From contig WBMZ01006402.1 in assembly GCA_013400975.1 (NCBI GenBank), positions 124,001 through 188,000 of the forward strand: a stretch of DNA of 64,000 bases. Reading direction: 5' to 3'. Under the pieces are notes generated by a model, which was not told the DNA's origin, ran no database searches, and was given only the letters and a program-made list of their open reading frames with translations. Of the stretch, positions 51,768 to 63,050 are shown piece by piece; position 1 is the first letter of the stretch; each line of letters starts with the position of its first letter. The translations under genes and the position numbers were made by a program. This DNA comes from Atrichornis clamosus. Lineage: Eukaryota; Chordata; Aves; Passeriformes; Menuridae.

Positions 51768-53119
51768 TGGAACTTATATTCTTATTCTGACTTAAGGATA
51801 TGGAATAGAAAGGCTGCCAACATCTGTTGTGGTCAGAGACAGATAAAAGGGACTAATTCAGAGCTGGAAGAACCCATGTACAGCACTCTGTGTTGCATTA
51901 CCCTTTCCATAAAAGCACGCAAAATAGCATTTGATAGTATGGAAGATAGATGCTCACCTAAACTGCTTCACTGCCGAGACCCAGGAGTTTCACATGTAGT
52001 TAAGCACCCTCATCACCACACAGAGACCACAACACGAAACATTTTACTTCTAACTGGGGAATCCCAAGCTGGGAATACTTCAGAAACACTGAGTGTGTAA
52101 TCACACTGCTATATAATGGGGTGAATGAAAGAAAGAAGAGAGACAGGTGATTTATGAGCCTGCCAACCAAGGAAAAGGTTAACATAGAGCAGATGAATAT
52201 GCTAAGGAACTTTGGACATGGATTAGCCCCAACTTTATTAAGGTAGTCTGATCAAGAGTACCCACATGGAGACCTGAAGAAAAGCTAATGCAGTTTATTT
52301 CACACTCTAATTCAGTTATTAAATATTCTTCATGTAGACAGGACAAACCTCCTGCAATCAGCAATTATTTACAAAGAAGCCAACTGCATTATGACAACAT
52401 AAGATGGGCACACAGTCAAAGCCAGCTCAAAGTCTACAGAGTACAAAACCATGTCTCTCTTTACTTTCCCCAGAATCAATTTTATTATAGGAAGGGAACT
52501 TCAGTATTTGAAGCAGATTTCAAATAAAAGCTGTTTTACTAAAGGAAGGGAATTACAGGCAGGCAACTTAATTATATTACAAATGAAACTGAAGATCACC
52601 TTTTAGTATCTAAACATTGTTTTGGAGCATGCTCTACTGTCTTTATTCCAAGGATGCACCCCATAAAATCAGTAGAAACTCTGCCCAAGGAAGGGCAGGC
52701 AGCCTACCTCTTTTATTGTAGAGCAAGAGCTGTTCTCCACCTTTTGTTTGGTTTCAGGCATGGGGTTAAACCTCCCAGCAATGGGACCATGGCATGCACT
52801 GCTGCCAGGGATAGCGAGAAGTGATCACAGGGACTGGAGCCAGCCGGACAGCTTCCGGGAAGGGTAGAGCTGGAGAACTCCTGCCTACATTCATTCTCCT
52901 AGGAGGTGGCCCAGTCCTTGCTCTAATGGATGATGGAGCTTCACAGTATTTCTCTCTACCTCTTACACCTGACATGCAGAATATGACTGCCTTATATAGT
53001 AACCCATCAAAACTTCAGCATTTTAGATAGATTCTCCTCTAGCTACCTCCATCTGTTTTAAAATTCACTTTGCACTTCTTGGTCTTGACAGCCTGCACCA
53101 CCTCACCAAACAAAGGGAC
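51768..53119. other. Unique non-coding DNA
   Basis: No gene or repeat was recognised. A few CpGs cluster near 52810-52860 without forming an island. Confidence 0.6.
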
Positions 53120-53305
53120 TTACCACAGCCATCCAGCCCACCTGCCTGACCAGAAGTTAACACACATAAAGAGCATTGTGCAAATGTCTCTTATCACTGG
53201 CAGGCTTGGGGCACACATCACCCCTCCAGAAAGCCTATTCCAGTGTCTGACCACCCTCTCAGATTCCTACTGCCAAGTTTGAAACCTCCCAGCACAGCTT
53301 TATCA
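53120..53305 (-). mobile_element. CR1 LINE 3'-region fragment, antisense to plus strand
   Basis: The plus strand reads GAGCATTGTGCAAATGTCTC, then CAGGCTTGGGGCA, AAGCCTATTCCAGTGTCTGA, CCACCCTCTCAG and ACCTCCCAGCACAGCTT. These are the antisense landmarks of the CR1 3' region, in order. Its core overlaps the equivalent part of the copy at 23881-24145. About ten bases are missing after CCCTCTCAG. The terminal 8-bp repeat tail is not present, and the end nearer 53120 is uncertain. It is inert. Confidence 0.8.
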
Positions 53306-53590
53306 AATTATAAAGCCCAGGTTTGCACCTGGCACTGGATCAATAATTAAGATTTCTTAACAAATACCAGTTTCTTCTCATATACTTTTAATTGTGTATG
53401 TCTTTCACTAAACAGGTGGAAATTTAAAGGCTGGCTTTGTTAGCTCATCTGCCCCATTGTCAAACTTTTTATTAAATCTAATTTTTTTTTCTACTCATCA
53501 GCACAATGTATTAAATATACAAAGAATTGCTAAATCGTATTTATTGAGGTTTTACCACTGTTGGAGACACACATTTTGCAACATTAAAAG

Positions 53591-53740
53591 CCTCAAAATA
53601 TGTTTTAAATTATTTATAAGTATTTATTTTGTCATACTGTTTGGTTTTGGTGGGTTTTTTTTGCAAATATAAATATGTTTTGAATAACTGATTTTTACTT
53701 TAGATGCATGGAAATAAATAATTTAAAACATATTTTGAGG
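53591..53740. repeat. 27-bp perfect inverted repeat with 96-base spacer
   Basis: The 27 bases at 53591-53617 (beginning CCTCAAAATATGTTTTAAAT) are exactly reverse-complemented at 53714-53740. The arms are AT-rich but not simple sequence, and 27 matching bases are beyond chance. The spacer holds a G/T-rich stretch near 53640-53661. It could be a small foldback transposon remnant or a local inverted duplication. No flanking target duplication was identified. Confidence 0.9.
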
Positions 53741-56700
53741 TTTAAACAACTATACCATGTCTACCTCTTCCATAATCTCAGCCTGCATATATTAAAATCA
53801 AAAAGCAGGCTGCCACTTAAAGACAACTTGCTACACCTAAATAAAGTCTGATACAACCCTTAGATCCTACTGCATGTATCCCAGTGGTTAAGTAGCATAC
53901 CCAGGAGGCTGATAGCAGCCTTTATGCAACGCATGATCCAGCAGGATCTTGCCATCCCAAACCTGCCAGACCCCAGATCTGTATTTCTATGACTGCAACA
54001 GCAGCTCCCTGCAAAAAGACAGGGGCTGAGCAAGAAGTAGGAGGCTTTAGCACATCACACAAGTTCTGCATGTTCCAGAGGCCAAACCAGACTTATCTGG
54101 AGGCAGTTTACCACGTGTAACTCATACCAGACCCTTGCTGGAATGACTTGCACTCTTGTGGCTCTTCAGATGTACATCCAGTAGGGAGCTGCAACTCTGG
54201 GTGAGTCTTAATACTCGGGTCCAAGCACTGAATCCAGTACCCAGAGACACCGTGTGGCTCCATAGCTCTCCTTGAGCCAACAGCTCAGCAGGTGGGCTAC
54301 ACACAGCCATGGATGTGCCAGGACGTGCCCCTCCTGTTTCTGACAGGTGTAGTACAGGTTATTTTCTTCTTTTTAAGATTTGACAGTGTTCTTCAATAAA
54401 TAATGAGGTCAAATAGTTATAATGAGGTTTTCAGCCTAATAAATTTGGGTTTTTAACTTGGCTATAATGTCAGAAGAACAGACCTGGTCCTTAGAGATGC
54501 TGAGCACTGGCTACACATAATGGAAGAAATGCACAAGGAATAGACAATTTTCTTATGAATCTGTAAGACCCTGGTAACCTGCCAGTGTTTATGAGTATGA
54601 AATTCAAAAGGCATGATCTAATAACCTTTTATATGTCTCAGGCCCAGTGTATATGTTCCATACAGAGAACCTGGAGCACAGCCTGTGAAGCAATAGTAGC
54701 CACCCAGGAATATTTGCCATATGTGAAGGAGCAGTGCTTTGGGAATCATACACTTGAAGGCATGTCCCCAGTGCACCCTGCACTGCAGAGCAAACACACA
54801 GCTTTCAGCAAAACAGCTTCCAGAGCAGAAGCAGCCCAGACAAGGCAGCATCAAGCTCAGCAGTTGACCTCTATCAACACTGAAAGAGACCCACAGTAAA
54901 CAGAATTTAGGTAATTTTATTGCAGTTACAGCATCAGAAATCCCTAACCAAAAAAAAGTAAAGCAACATTCTTGTTGCTTTTCCTTTGGAATGGTTGGAA
55001 CAGCTTTTGTTCAACCCACTGCCAAGCTTTCTAGATATTAATATAAAGTAGATTATATTCCTCTGCAAGTATACCTTAAACTCATAAGACCACTGCACTA
55101 CTAAAAGATAACTTTTAACAGTCTCACATCACCCCTGCATCATCACAATTTTTCAACAGGGAAATGAGGTGCAGGGGAGCAAAGCCTGACACCATATAAG
55201 CAGTCAATAAGAGAGGAGAGTGGTGAACATAAAGCTGCCATGTTCTAGATCACCACCTTAATTTCTAGAGCATTCTCTTGGCTTGAACAGAAGGAAGGAG
55301 TTCCCTCACACTGCATGGCCAGCAGTTCCTGAACTGCCAAGGAAGACACCACATTCACAGGACAACAGAAACCTCACCAAAATTAAAGCAAGTAGATTTT
55401 CATTAGCTGAATATGCAAACGAATTATGCCAGCAACATGTCAGATTCTTAGCTATTCATCTTAAGAGGCCCACTCCCCTCTGGGAAAGAACTAGAGATCT
55501 TTCCTGGATATTTTTTGCTAAAGTAGCAGAACTTGTTACAGCATCAAGTATAGCATAAGTATTTAATGCTCTCATATTGCAAACTCTCAGCCACACACAG
55601 CAGTCCCACCAGCTTTGATATTTATCAGTGATAAGAAAGTTCTTTTAAAACATCACAGCAGTCAAAACACCCCACCAGAGAAAGCCTGGAGGATACCAGT
55701 GAGAAAGGACAAAGTTGGATTCATTATTATTTTAACAGCAGCCCACTCTTTCAAATCAGTTGGTACTTCTGAAGGCAGTTTGAGTGGTGGAACTGTTTCT
55801 AGGCTATTAATTTGGTGTAAGTATTTACTCTGAATAATATTTTTGTGATTCAGCTGCCAGATCTCTTTTATCTGTAGCAATTTCCAGTTAGTAGGTGTCA
55901 TTTGCACATTGCTTTACATATATTTAAGATTTTATGGATTATCCGTGTGTTTCCCAGCTTTGTAACAGATTTCCAAGGCTCTCGCAAGAGTTGATTCAGC
56001 AGTAGGACACCACAGGCTACAACATCATCAAACATATCTTGGGGAACAGCACATATTTTGACTTTATCCCTCATACGGTATTGGAGAGGTGCAAAGTATT
56101 AGGAATACCAGCTTTAGGAAAATAGCAGATATTGTTCTCATAAGAGCACACATTAAAATATGAGTTTGTAAGGGAGAACATGCCTACAACTTTCCATGGA
56201 CTGTCACCCTTTTAAACAGCTAAAGTAAAGGAATGCCTTTTCATTGTTTAGCCCTTACATCCACGTATTTTACAGCACTTTTTACAGTCTACCTCTAACA
56301 CCACATCTGCTTGGCACCAAGCAATCACACAGCACAAGAACCCAGCCTCAAAAGTTTACAGTTAAAAAACAAAGGAAAAATTTATCTCAGAAAAAACACT
56401 TGTAAGATCAATAAATATCATTCTCCCATTTCATAAATGGATAGAGAGACCTCTCTGTACTATATTAATATCCACATACAAGGCCTGCAAAATAATACAG
56501 CACAGGCTCTATCAAGGTTGGGAATCAGCACAAGTCAGAAAACAGAGCACTTGACTCAGTTCTTCAACCAAACATTAAAAAAAAACCCACTCAAACTTCC
56601 ACTTGTAAGAAACTTATACTAGTTTAGATATCGCTTACCCCCTCTTCCTCTTTCAAAGCCTCTGCTTTCTCCATTGTGCATCAAGGAGGGCAGCAGTCAC

Positions 56701-57025
56701 CCACAGCAGCCCCTGCCCACAGCACAGCAGGAAAGAAGAGAACCCACTTCCCCAGCCCCTCAGCCCTTTATAGTTTGTTTTGCCACCTGGTGTGAGACCC
56801 AGCTGGAATGAATTCTCTGGAACTGCTCCACCCAGAACACCAGGCTGTGTAATTCATGCAGCCTCGTGGCTGTCAGAGTGAAAAAAGGAGCCAATCCATC
56901 TCCCAGTGCAGTAGCAGTTCTGTCTGCTAACCAGGGCAGCAGCAAATGCTGCAGCAGGCCCAAAAGAAAAGTGATGTGAGCTCTTTGCAAAGTCCTTGCA
57001 GAAATCTTTTCAATATTCTGCAATT
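53741..57025. other. Unique non-coding DNA
   Basis: No gene was recognised. Frames of up to 104 codons (54585-54899 plus) match nothing known. An A-run followed by CCCACTC lies near 56577. No repeat family was seen. Confidence 0.6.
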
Positions 57026-57045
57026 AAAAAAAAAAAAAAAAAAAA
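57026..57045. repeat. 20-base A homopolymer
   Basis: This is the longest single-base run in the window. The sequence upstream shows no recognisable retrogene, so it is not obviously a poly(A) tail. Confidence 0.9.
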
Positions 57046-57658
57046 GCTGCTCCCTATCCTCAATGAGAAACACCTTCCCAACAATGTGCTGCTTGCAGTC
57101 AAAATGACACTGGTACTTTGATGGCACAGATTTTTCAAAGACCACAAAAAGAATTGAAAGTTGTCAAATGATAGGGAAGTACCAACATCTCCCCATGGCA
57201 AGAGAAAAAGCTATCAGCAGCAGCCTAAAAACAAAAGGGTTGACTTTTGTTTACAATACTTGGCTATGAGAGCAAACTGGGCCACCCATTTAGAGCTGGA
57301 TCCTGCTCCCTGACTGCACAGCTACTTTTAAATTCTGTGTTTTTATAACAATTCTGGCTATGAACTTTGTTACAGCTCCTCATACAAAGAGAATACATAG
57401 ACTTTCAGCAAGACTGCCATATTCTAGGTTAGATGGAAATTTTATCTGAAAAAGTGACAAGGCAAAGAGTGGCTTATCTTACTTGGCAGATATGTGTCCT
57501 GTGTGGTTATAATTTATTCATGCAGGTAATGAAATACAGTCCCCTTGTTTTCGTTTGCTCAGCCTACAGAGCTGGTGGAGCTCAGAAAGAGAGTAACCAT
57601 GTCTCATGGATTTCCAGAGCGTATCTGTGTGAAACTTGAAGGGTTTGTTGTCTGGTTT
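57046..57658. other. Unique non-coding DNA
   Basis: No gene or repeat was recognised. Confidence 0.55.
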
Positions 57659-57708
57659 GGGGCTTTTTGGGGGGGCAATTGGTTTTGGGGGGTTTTTAGG
57701 GGGAAGGG
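57659..57708 (+). other. G-run cluster, possible G-quadruplex
   Basis: Runs of four, seven, six and five G (57659-57662, 57669-57675, 57687-57692, 57699-57703), and a fifth run GGG at 57706-57708, are separated by mostly T-rich loops of 6, 11, 6 and 2 bases. The plus strand could fold into a G-quadruplex. Seen on the other strand it is an A/C-rich tract like those at 5378-5443 and 16880-16941. Confidence 0.7.
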
Positions 57709-58789
57709 TTTTGTATGTAACAAGCACAGGTGGATCTGCCCTACAGCTGCCCAACCGAGCTACTGCATGTCCAGAAGTTTGTCCCATCCAGGACCCACTT
57801 GACCTATTGAGCCTGCAAAACATCATGGGACTCACCATGGAGTTAAATTTGTGACATTCTCACATAAACCATTAGCCTCCAACAGCTAGAACTTTGAACA
57901 AAATTTGTGAGATTTATGACATAAATCACCAGGCGTACAAAAATGCCACTAAGGTTAAGCTAAAGCTTCACGAGAGGTGGGTCTGCAGAACAAATGTGTA
58001 TTTTGGCCATAGCATGACCTCTGTCCTCTGGGCCTGCTGCCACAACACCAGCTTTGCCTCCTCCTGACAGTGAAGCCCAGAGCAAGCAATGTGTCACAAA
58101 AGTCATGATGCGGACTAGCTACCACATTTGCTGCATGATGTGTTTCCTCTAAGAAAACCTGTAGGAGATGGTACATCCAGGTTCCTGCAAAAGAAGCGCG
58201 TAGGACAGAGGAGGAGTGGTCCTGCCTGCGCAGGCATGTGTGGGACATCCTGGTCTTGAAGACATGGACCACTCCTACAGCCTTTGTTCCAAGGGTTTGT
58301 TTGGTGGCATGCACAAGCGGTATTCCTCAAAGCTGGCCTTCAGGTTAACAACACAGTTGACACAGATGCAGCTGAAAACTCGGTTCCTTCCCAGTGGCTC
58401 CCTCCAGAGTTTAGCTTTTAGCTTCCTGAACTTTAGGGGAAACCTTTGTTTGGGGGATGGTGAAGGTGTTGATGGCTGAGACGGGTTTTAATATCTATTT
58501 AATTTCATTAGATTATCTCAGACAGAAAACTTTAGAAATAAAGCAGCCAAATACATAAATAAAAGGAGAGAAAAAAGAAAAAAAAATGATGTCACCCTCA
58601 AGCAGTTCCATCAAGGGATGACATTTTAAATCACATCATGTCTCACACCCATTTCTTAGTGCAAAATAAATCACTCGAACAGAGTGCAAGCCAATTTTTA
58701 CTTTAAAAAATGTTGTGTCCTAAGGCTGTCTTCTTGAACTTCAAAAGCATACTTCATAATTACTCTACCTATCAAAGGAAACTCAATAT
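57709..58789. other. Unique non-coding DNA
   Basis: A 119-codon minus-strand frame (57955-58314) overlaps other frames on both strands and matches nothing known. An A-rich purine patch lies at 58563-58586. No gene was recognised. Confidence 0.55.
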
Positions 58790-59200
58790 TTCACCTCCAA
58801 CCTCCCTCTGCTTGTGTTATAATTTTTAATTGTTAATAAATTATATTAATTTTAAACTGGTTATTCTCTCTTGAAATTACATCTTTCAAATGAGTATGCA
58901 AACTTATTTTAAATTAACATATTTATTTTAAAATTATATATCAGTAATTTGTTTATGACTTTTCTTGTCTCTTAATTCTTACATTAGGATTTCAGTCTTC
59001 GGTTACCTCATTTAATTTTATTTGAATACTGTTGTCTCAATTTAAGAATCAAAACCCATTTCATAGAGCTTGAGATCTCTGGCAAGCAAATACTTTTATT
59101 TATTCGGCGTATTTATATATTTTTGTTTGAAGGCATCATTATGCACTGCACAGCCTTTTGTCATTGCAAGCTTAAGGCAGCTGGAAGACATGGAGGTCTT
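58790..59200. promoter_or_regulatory. Candidate AT-rich conserved element
   Basis: This strongly A+T-rich block is not simple repeat. It carries TAATTTTTAATTG, a POU-type TATGCAAA (58895-58902), many TAAT or ATTA cores, and retained CpGs in TCTTCGG and TTCGGCG. AT-rich ultraconserved elements near developmental genes look like this. The open alternatives are a matrix-attachment-like region or plain AT-rich neutral DNA. Confidence 0.35.
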
Positions 59201-61059
59201 GTTGCAACCTAAAATCTACTCTTACAGGTGCATGTAGTCACTCTTAAAGCATACAACACATTGGCATTTTTAGCAGGGCTACACTGTTTTCTTTAGTTAG
59301 CAGGTATTTTACTTAATTCACAGTCCTTGCAAATACATTCAAGAAGGTCAGGCATGGCAGGCTTCAGGTAGGGTATTTTCTGTAAAGGAGAGGGTGCCTC
59401 TGGACAGGGAAGAAAGGTTCTGTGCATATTCAGGTCTGATAATGAAGGCATCATTCTTCATAGGTTCCAGCAGTCAGCATTTAAGAGATCTCGCTGATTT
59501 TTCAAGGCTGGTCACATGTTTAAATGGATGAATAACTACTGCAAAATGGTAGAAAAATGTCAGTACAGTCTTGTCAGAATGACATTAATCAGTACTCTTA
59601 AAAACTCCACCATGCAGAAATACCTTCACGGCAGGACCAACCAAAATAGGTTGCAAAATCTTGTGCCTGAGAGCAACCTGTGCAGGGAAACAGGCAGAGA
59701 AACTCACACCCAAGCCATGCTCAGCTGGCTTCCGAGGTTCTCAGCATGGATCAAGGCATCCTGGAGCACACTGCAAAAGAAAAAACACATCCAGTTGGTG
59801 AACTCAACTACGTGGCTGAACAAACAATTTCCCCATTGAAAGAAAAATCTTCCCAGAGATGCCTTTGGGATTTCTGGGCAGCACACAGGAATGAAAAACA
59901 AAGCAGAGATTGTCCCTGGTGAGTAGGTTGCAGATGTTACATTAAGACCAGTGTCTACTACCAGGACTCTATTCAGTGCCACGTGGGTACTCTTCAGTCT
60001 GCAGGGTGATTTTTTAATTAAAAAAATAAGACTAGGACTGTCTCACCATCCCACTAAATTACACAACTACATACAAATTTTTTTCCATAGTATCAGTAGG
60101 TAACTGCAAATTGCCCATGTTCCAAGAACTCTATCAAATCTATGAGACAAATAGCTTGTCTCTCAGACTGCTACTCCCCAAACCTGCCATATTTTTTCAT
60201 CTTGCCCTCATTATTCTATACGCACAACGGTCTTCCTGTAGGAAAGAAATCTGGATCTTGCTCCTCCTTCAGCCAAACTCTCTGCTCACAATCAAACCCA
60301 CTAAGTCAACTACTTTTTGTGGGCCCTGATGACATCCATCGCTGGTAGAATAGACTAAATCATGGGAAGATGGAAGACGTACAAGCGCACCAAAGAAGAA
60401 TAATTTCAGACCAGATTCACAGTCTTGAATAAATCTCAAGGCATGCTCCAAAGTCCCAGCTCATCTGGATGAAAATGTAGCTGCTAACTCTCCCCATATG
60501 TTTCAAAGAAAATTTTGTGAATGAAAGATGGATCTTCTTCCCAGTTGTTCCCTTCCAGCACTACCCACCCAATTCCAGATTAACCCACCTCTTTCTAGTT
60601 CCATCTCCTCTGTGTGGTCAAAAACAAAGCAGGGAGCTGCACCAACAGAGACACTGGACTTCTCCTTGCCAAAGGAGCAGGCACATGAGGTAGAAGGCAA
60701 CATTTGGTGGAAACTCAGATGTTGAAACACATGTTTTTCTCCAGCAGAATGAAAGAGGAAGAAATCATGTGGAATGAGGCAGCACAGTTCCTCTCTTTTA
60801 TGTTGAGAGAGCTTCTAAAAGAGAAGTTTCTTTCAAGCAAGAGTGAGGCATGGGTAGTTTTCCAAATGTTCTCGTTTATTTATGACAGTTGTCTTCATTT
60901 AATGAGCAACGTGTTTTCTCTCAAGTCTGGCATAGCCACTGGCTGAAGCAACAGATGTACCACACTGATGATCCTGAAGAACAAAAACACATCTGTCTGC
61001 AGTAGCTATTTTGGACTCTGAGGACCAAGTGTACAAGCCTGTGGGAACTTCACAGAGAC
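59201..61059. other. Unique non-coding DNA
   Basis: A 107-codon frame (59516-59839) and mirrored minus-strand frames match no known protein. No repeat or motif cluster was recognised. Confidence 0.55.
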
Positions 61060-61470
61060 TTGAAGTCCCAATTTATTCATTGTTGATTTATTTATATACC
61101 TTTATGCAAGAGCTTTAATGCTACATGATAATATACATAGAAAATTTTAGGATATAACCTACATTTTTTCCGTATTTTAAGATATCAAGCCAAAAAAAAA
61201 AAAAAATAGAAGAGTCTTTAGTCATCTGTGAAATGGCAGGTTGTTAGATCTTTGCATATTGAGGCAGGCATTGGACATTTTATGGTGTACACAATTGGCA
61301 CACTTGGGAAAAAATGCATACACTGCTAGCTAAAATGCCTAATCTCTTCTTTAGCACTTTTGTGGTTTAATTACAAAACCTGCTGAACAATTAAAATTCA
61401 GGTCAGCACACTGCAGCAATATGAGGCTTTGATGTGGGGTCAGTATTGGTCACAGTCCTGTACTCATTAC
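61060..61470. promoter_or_regulatory. Candidate conserved non-coding element
   Basis: Unique sequence with TGTGGTTT (RUNX-type) next to TTTAATTACAAAA (homeodomain-type) near 61362-61378, plus several ATGCAT/TGCATA words, is interrupted by a 15-A run at 61192-61206. The A-run may mark a boundary between two separate blocks. Texture only. Confidence 0.3.
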
Positions 61471-61674
61471 ATAGGTTAATCAGTTTGGTGGAGTAAACAT
61501 GACAGGACTGACCAAAAATCTATGTAATTACCATCGCTCTGAGAGCACAGGCAAGCACGGCTGGTTTATGTGCTTGATACACGAGTGTTATTTTTTTCTA
61601 AATAAACAGAGGTCTGGAGGTGTTAGAGTGAAGCTGATTTGTTTCTTCCACGAGCAGCCCCTCTCCTTGCTGCT

Positions 61675-61960
61675 CTCCATCCGCACGCGTGTGACCTGCA
61701 GCACGGTGTGGACCCCCACGTACACGCATTCCAGCACCCTCACACACACACAGAATAGTCAAAGAGTGCCAATGGATTGGTAACTGTGACCCTCTCTGGC
61801 CCTGCAGCATCCCCCTGGCTGCAGCTGGTGATGTTCTGTGCTGAGTGGCAAAGCCCCAGCACCGACCTCGCAGCAGTAATTTCGTGTGAAGTAATGCACA
61901 CGTTGCTGCTCGTCTCTGAAAGATGAAGGCATCCGTGTGACCTGAAGGCACCGAAATGGG
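61675..61960. other. Local CpG-rich patch
   Basis: About a dozen CpGs lie within some 290 bases (for example CCGCACGCGTGTG, CCCACGTACACGC, ACCGACCTCGC), clearly more than in the surrounding DNA. It is too small and not GC-rich enough to be a standard CpG island. A 133-codon minus-strand frame crosses it but resembles nothing known, and CpG-rich DNA tends to have fewer stops. Confidence 0.4.
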
Positions 61961-62295
61961 CTGGGAATGTATGTTTGTGACTGCTCCAGCCATCTTCACC
62001 CTCAGCCCAGCTCACGAGACCTACTGGTTTTGGACACCTTTCAAATTAGTAACTACTTAACAGAAATGGATCACTACAGGCAGATCAAGTATTGCTTTCT
62101 CTTGTCCAGACGTAGATTCTTCTCGATCCCCAGATAACAGAAACCAAAGCTTCAGACAGGTCATTATTTGTCCAGCTTGTGGGATATAACTAAGGCAAAA
62201 ATGTCAAAACGCCCTGAACTGGAGAAGAGAGATTGCTGCTGGTTTTTGGGTAGGATGCACAGTGTTTGCTTACTGCCCTGAAAGCCAGGAGTTAT
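61961..62295. other. Unique non-coding DNA
   Basis: Nothing was recognised apart from a few CpGs. Confidence 0.5.
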
Positions 62296-62424
62296 CAGGT
62301 TGTTCAGCCTGGGATTTTCGCAATAGTCACTGAATTTCCCCTGAAAAGAGAGTGACAGCGAGGAGGTTTGAGCTGGGATTTTTGCAACAGTCACCAACCT
62401 CCCTGGGAAATTCAGTGAGAGCTG
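62296..62424. repeat. Diverged 64-bp direct duplication with an inverted 13-bp part
   Basis: GGGATTTTCGCAATAGTCAC (62311-62330) recurs as GGGATTTTTGCAACAGTCAC (62375-62394), 18 of 20 bases matching, at a 64-base step. The next 13-base word, CACTGAATTTCCC (62328-62340), reappears as its exact reverse complement at 62405-62417. One part of the unit is therefore repeated directly and the adjoining part inversely, with a 64-base gap between the inverted arms. Confidence 0.85.
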
Positions 62425-63050
62425 AAGAGTTTTGATCCCTCACATGGAAGTTGATAGCAAATTAATATGTATTTCAATGGGGGCAGGAGTAGGTCTGGGT
62501 GCCACAATCCCGTAAGCTCTTTCAAAAATCACAGCCTTAAATGGTAATATTATGATATTCCAAATATGTGGGGTTAGGTAATTTTTTCTAATTCTTAAAA
62601 ATACATTAGTCATAATTTTTTTCTGCCTTTCAGTTCCTACGAGATAAAAAGAGTCTGGCTGTACAAGCAGCAAGATTTACGAAAATAGTTCCAGAGAAGT
62701 TTTAAACCATTTTCTACGGTACTTCCAATTTTCCCCCCAACTTTCCTTTCTGTAAAATCTGTGCCCTACAGGGTGTAGGACCGTGGGCACTGTCCCGGCT
62801 GAGCATTTGCCTGGGCTGACCCTCCGGCGTTTGCCATGGGTGCCACCTGAACCCTGCTGATGACCTTTGTGGCATCCCCAGCAGGAGCAGCCAGCCACAG
62901 GCGACAAGCCACCAAGGGAGGGGGCTGCAGGAACACGCCAGAGGGCACACACAGCCAAACAGCCCCCGGCAACAGGGCACAGCATGGCAGGGCAGTGGCG
63001 TGCTGGGTTTTCATTAGGGTGTGTCAAAATATTAAAGTAGGGCAGTAAAG
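62425..63050. other. Unique non-coding DNA with a GC-richer patch
   Basis: A GC-richer patch at about 62760-63000 keeps several minus-strand frames open (up to 116 codons), but none has a recognisable domain. No gene was recognised. Confidence 0.5.

Noticed and set aside
57026..57045. 20-A run as the poly(A) tail of a retrocopy
   Set aside because: No gene-like sequence precedes it and no flanking target duplication was seen.
61598..61999. 133-codon minus-strand frame across the CpG-rich patch
   Set aside because: CpG-rich sequence has fewer stop codons. The product shows no domain.
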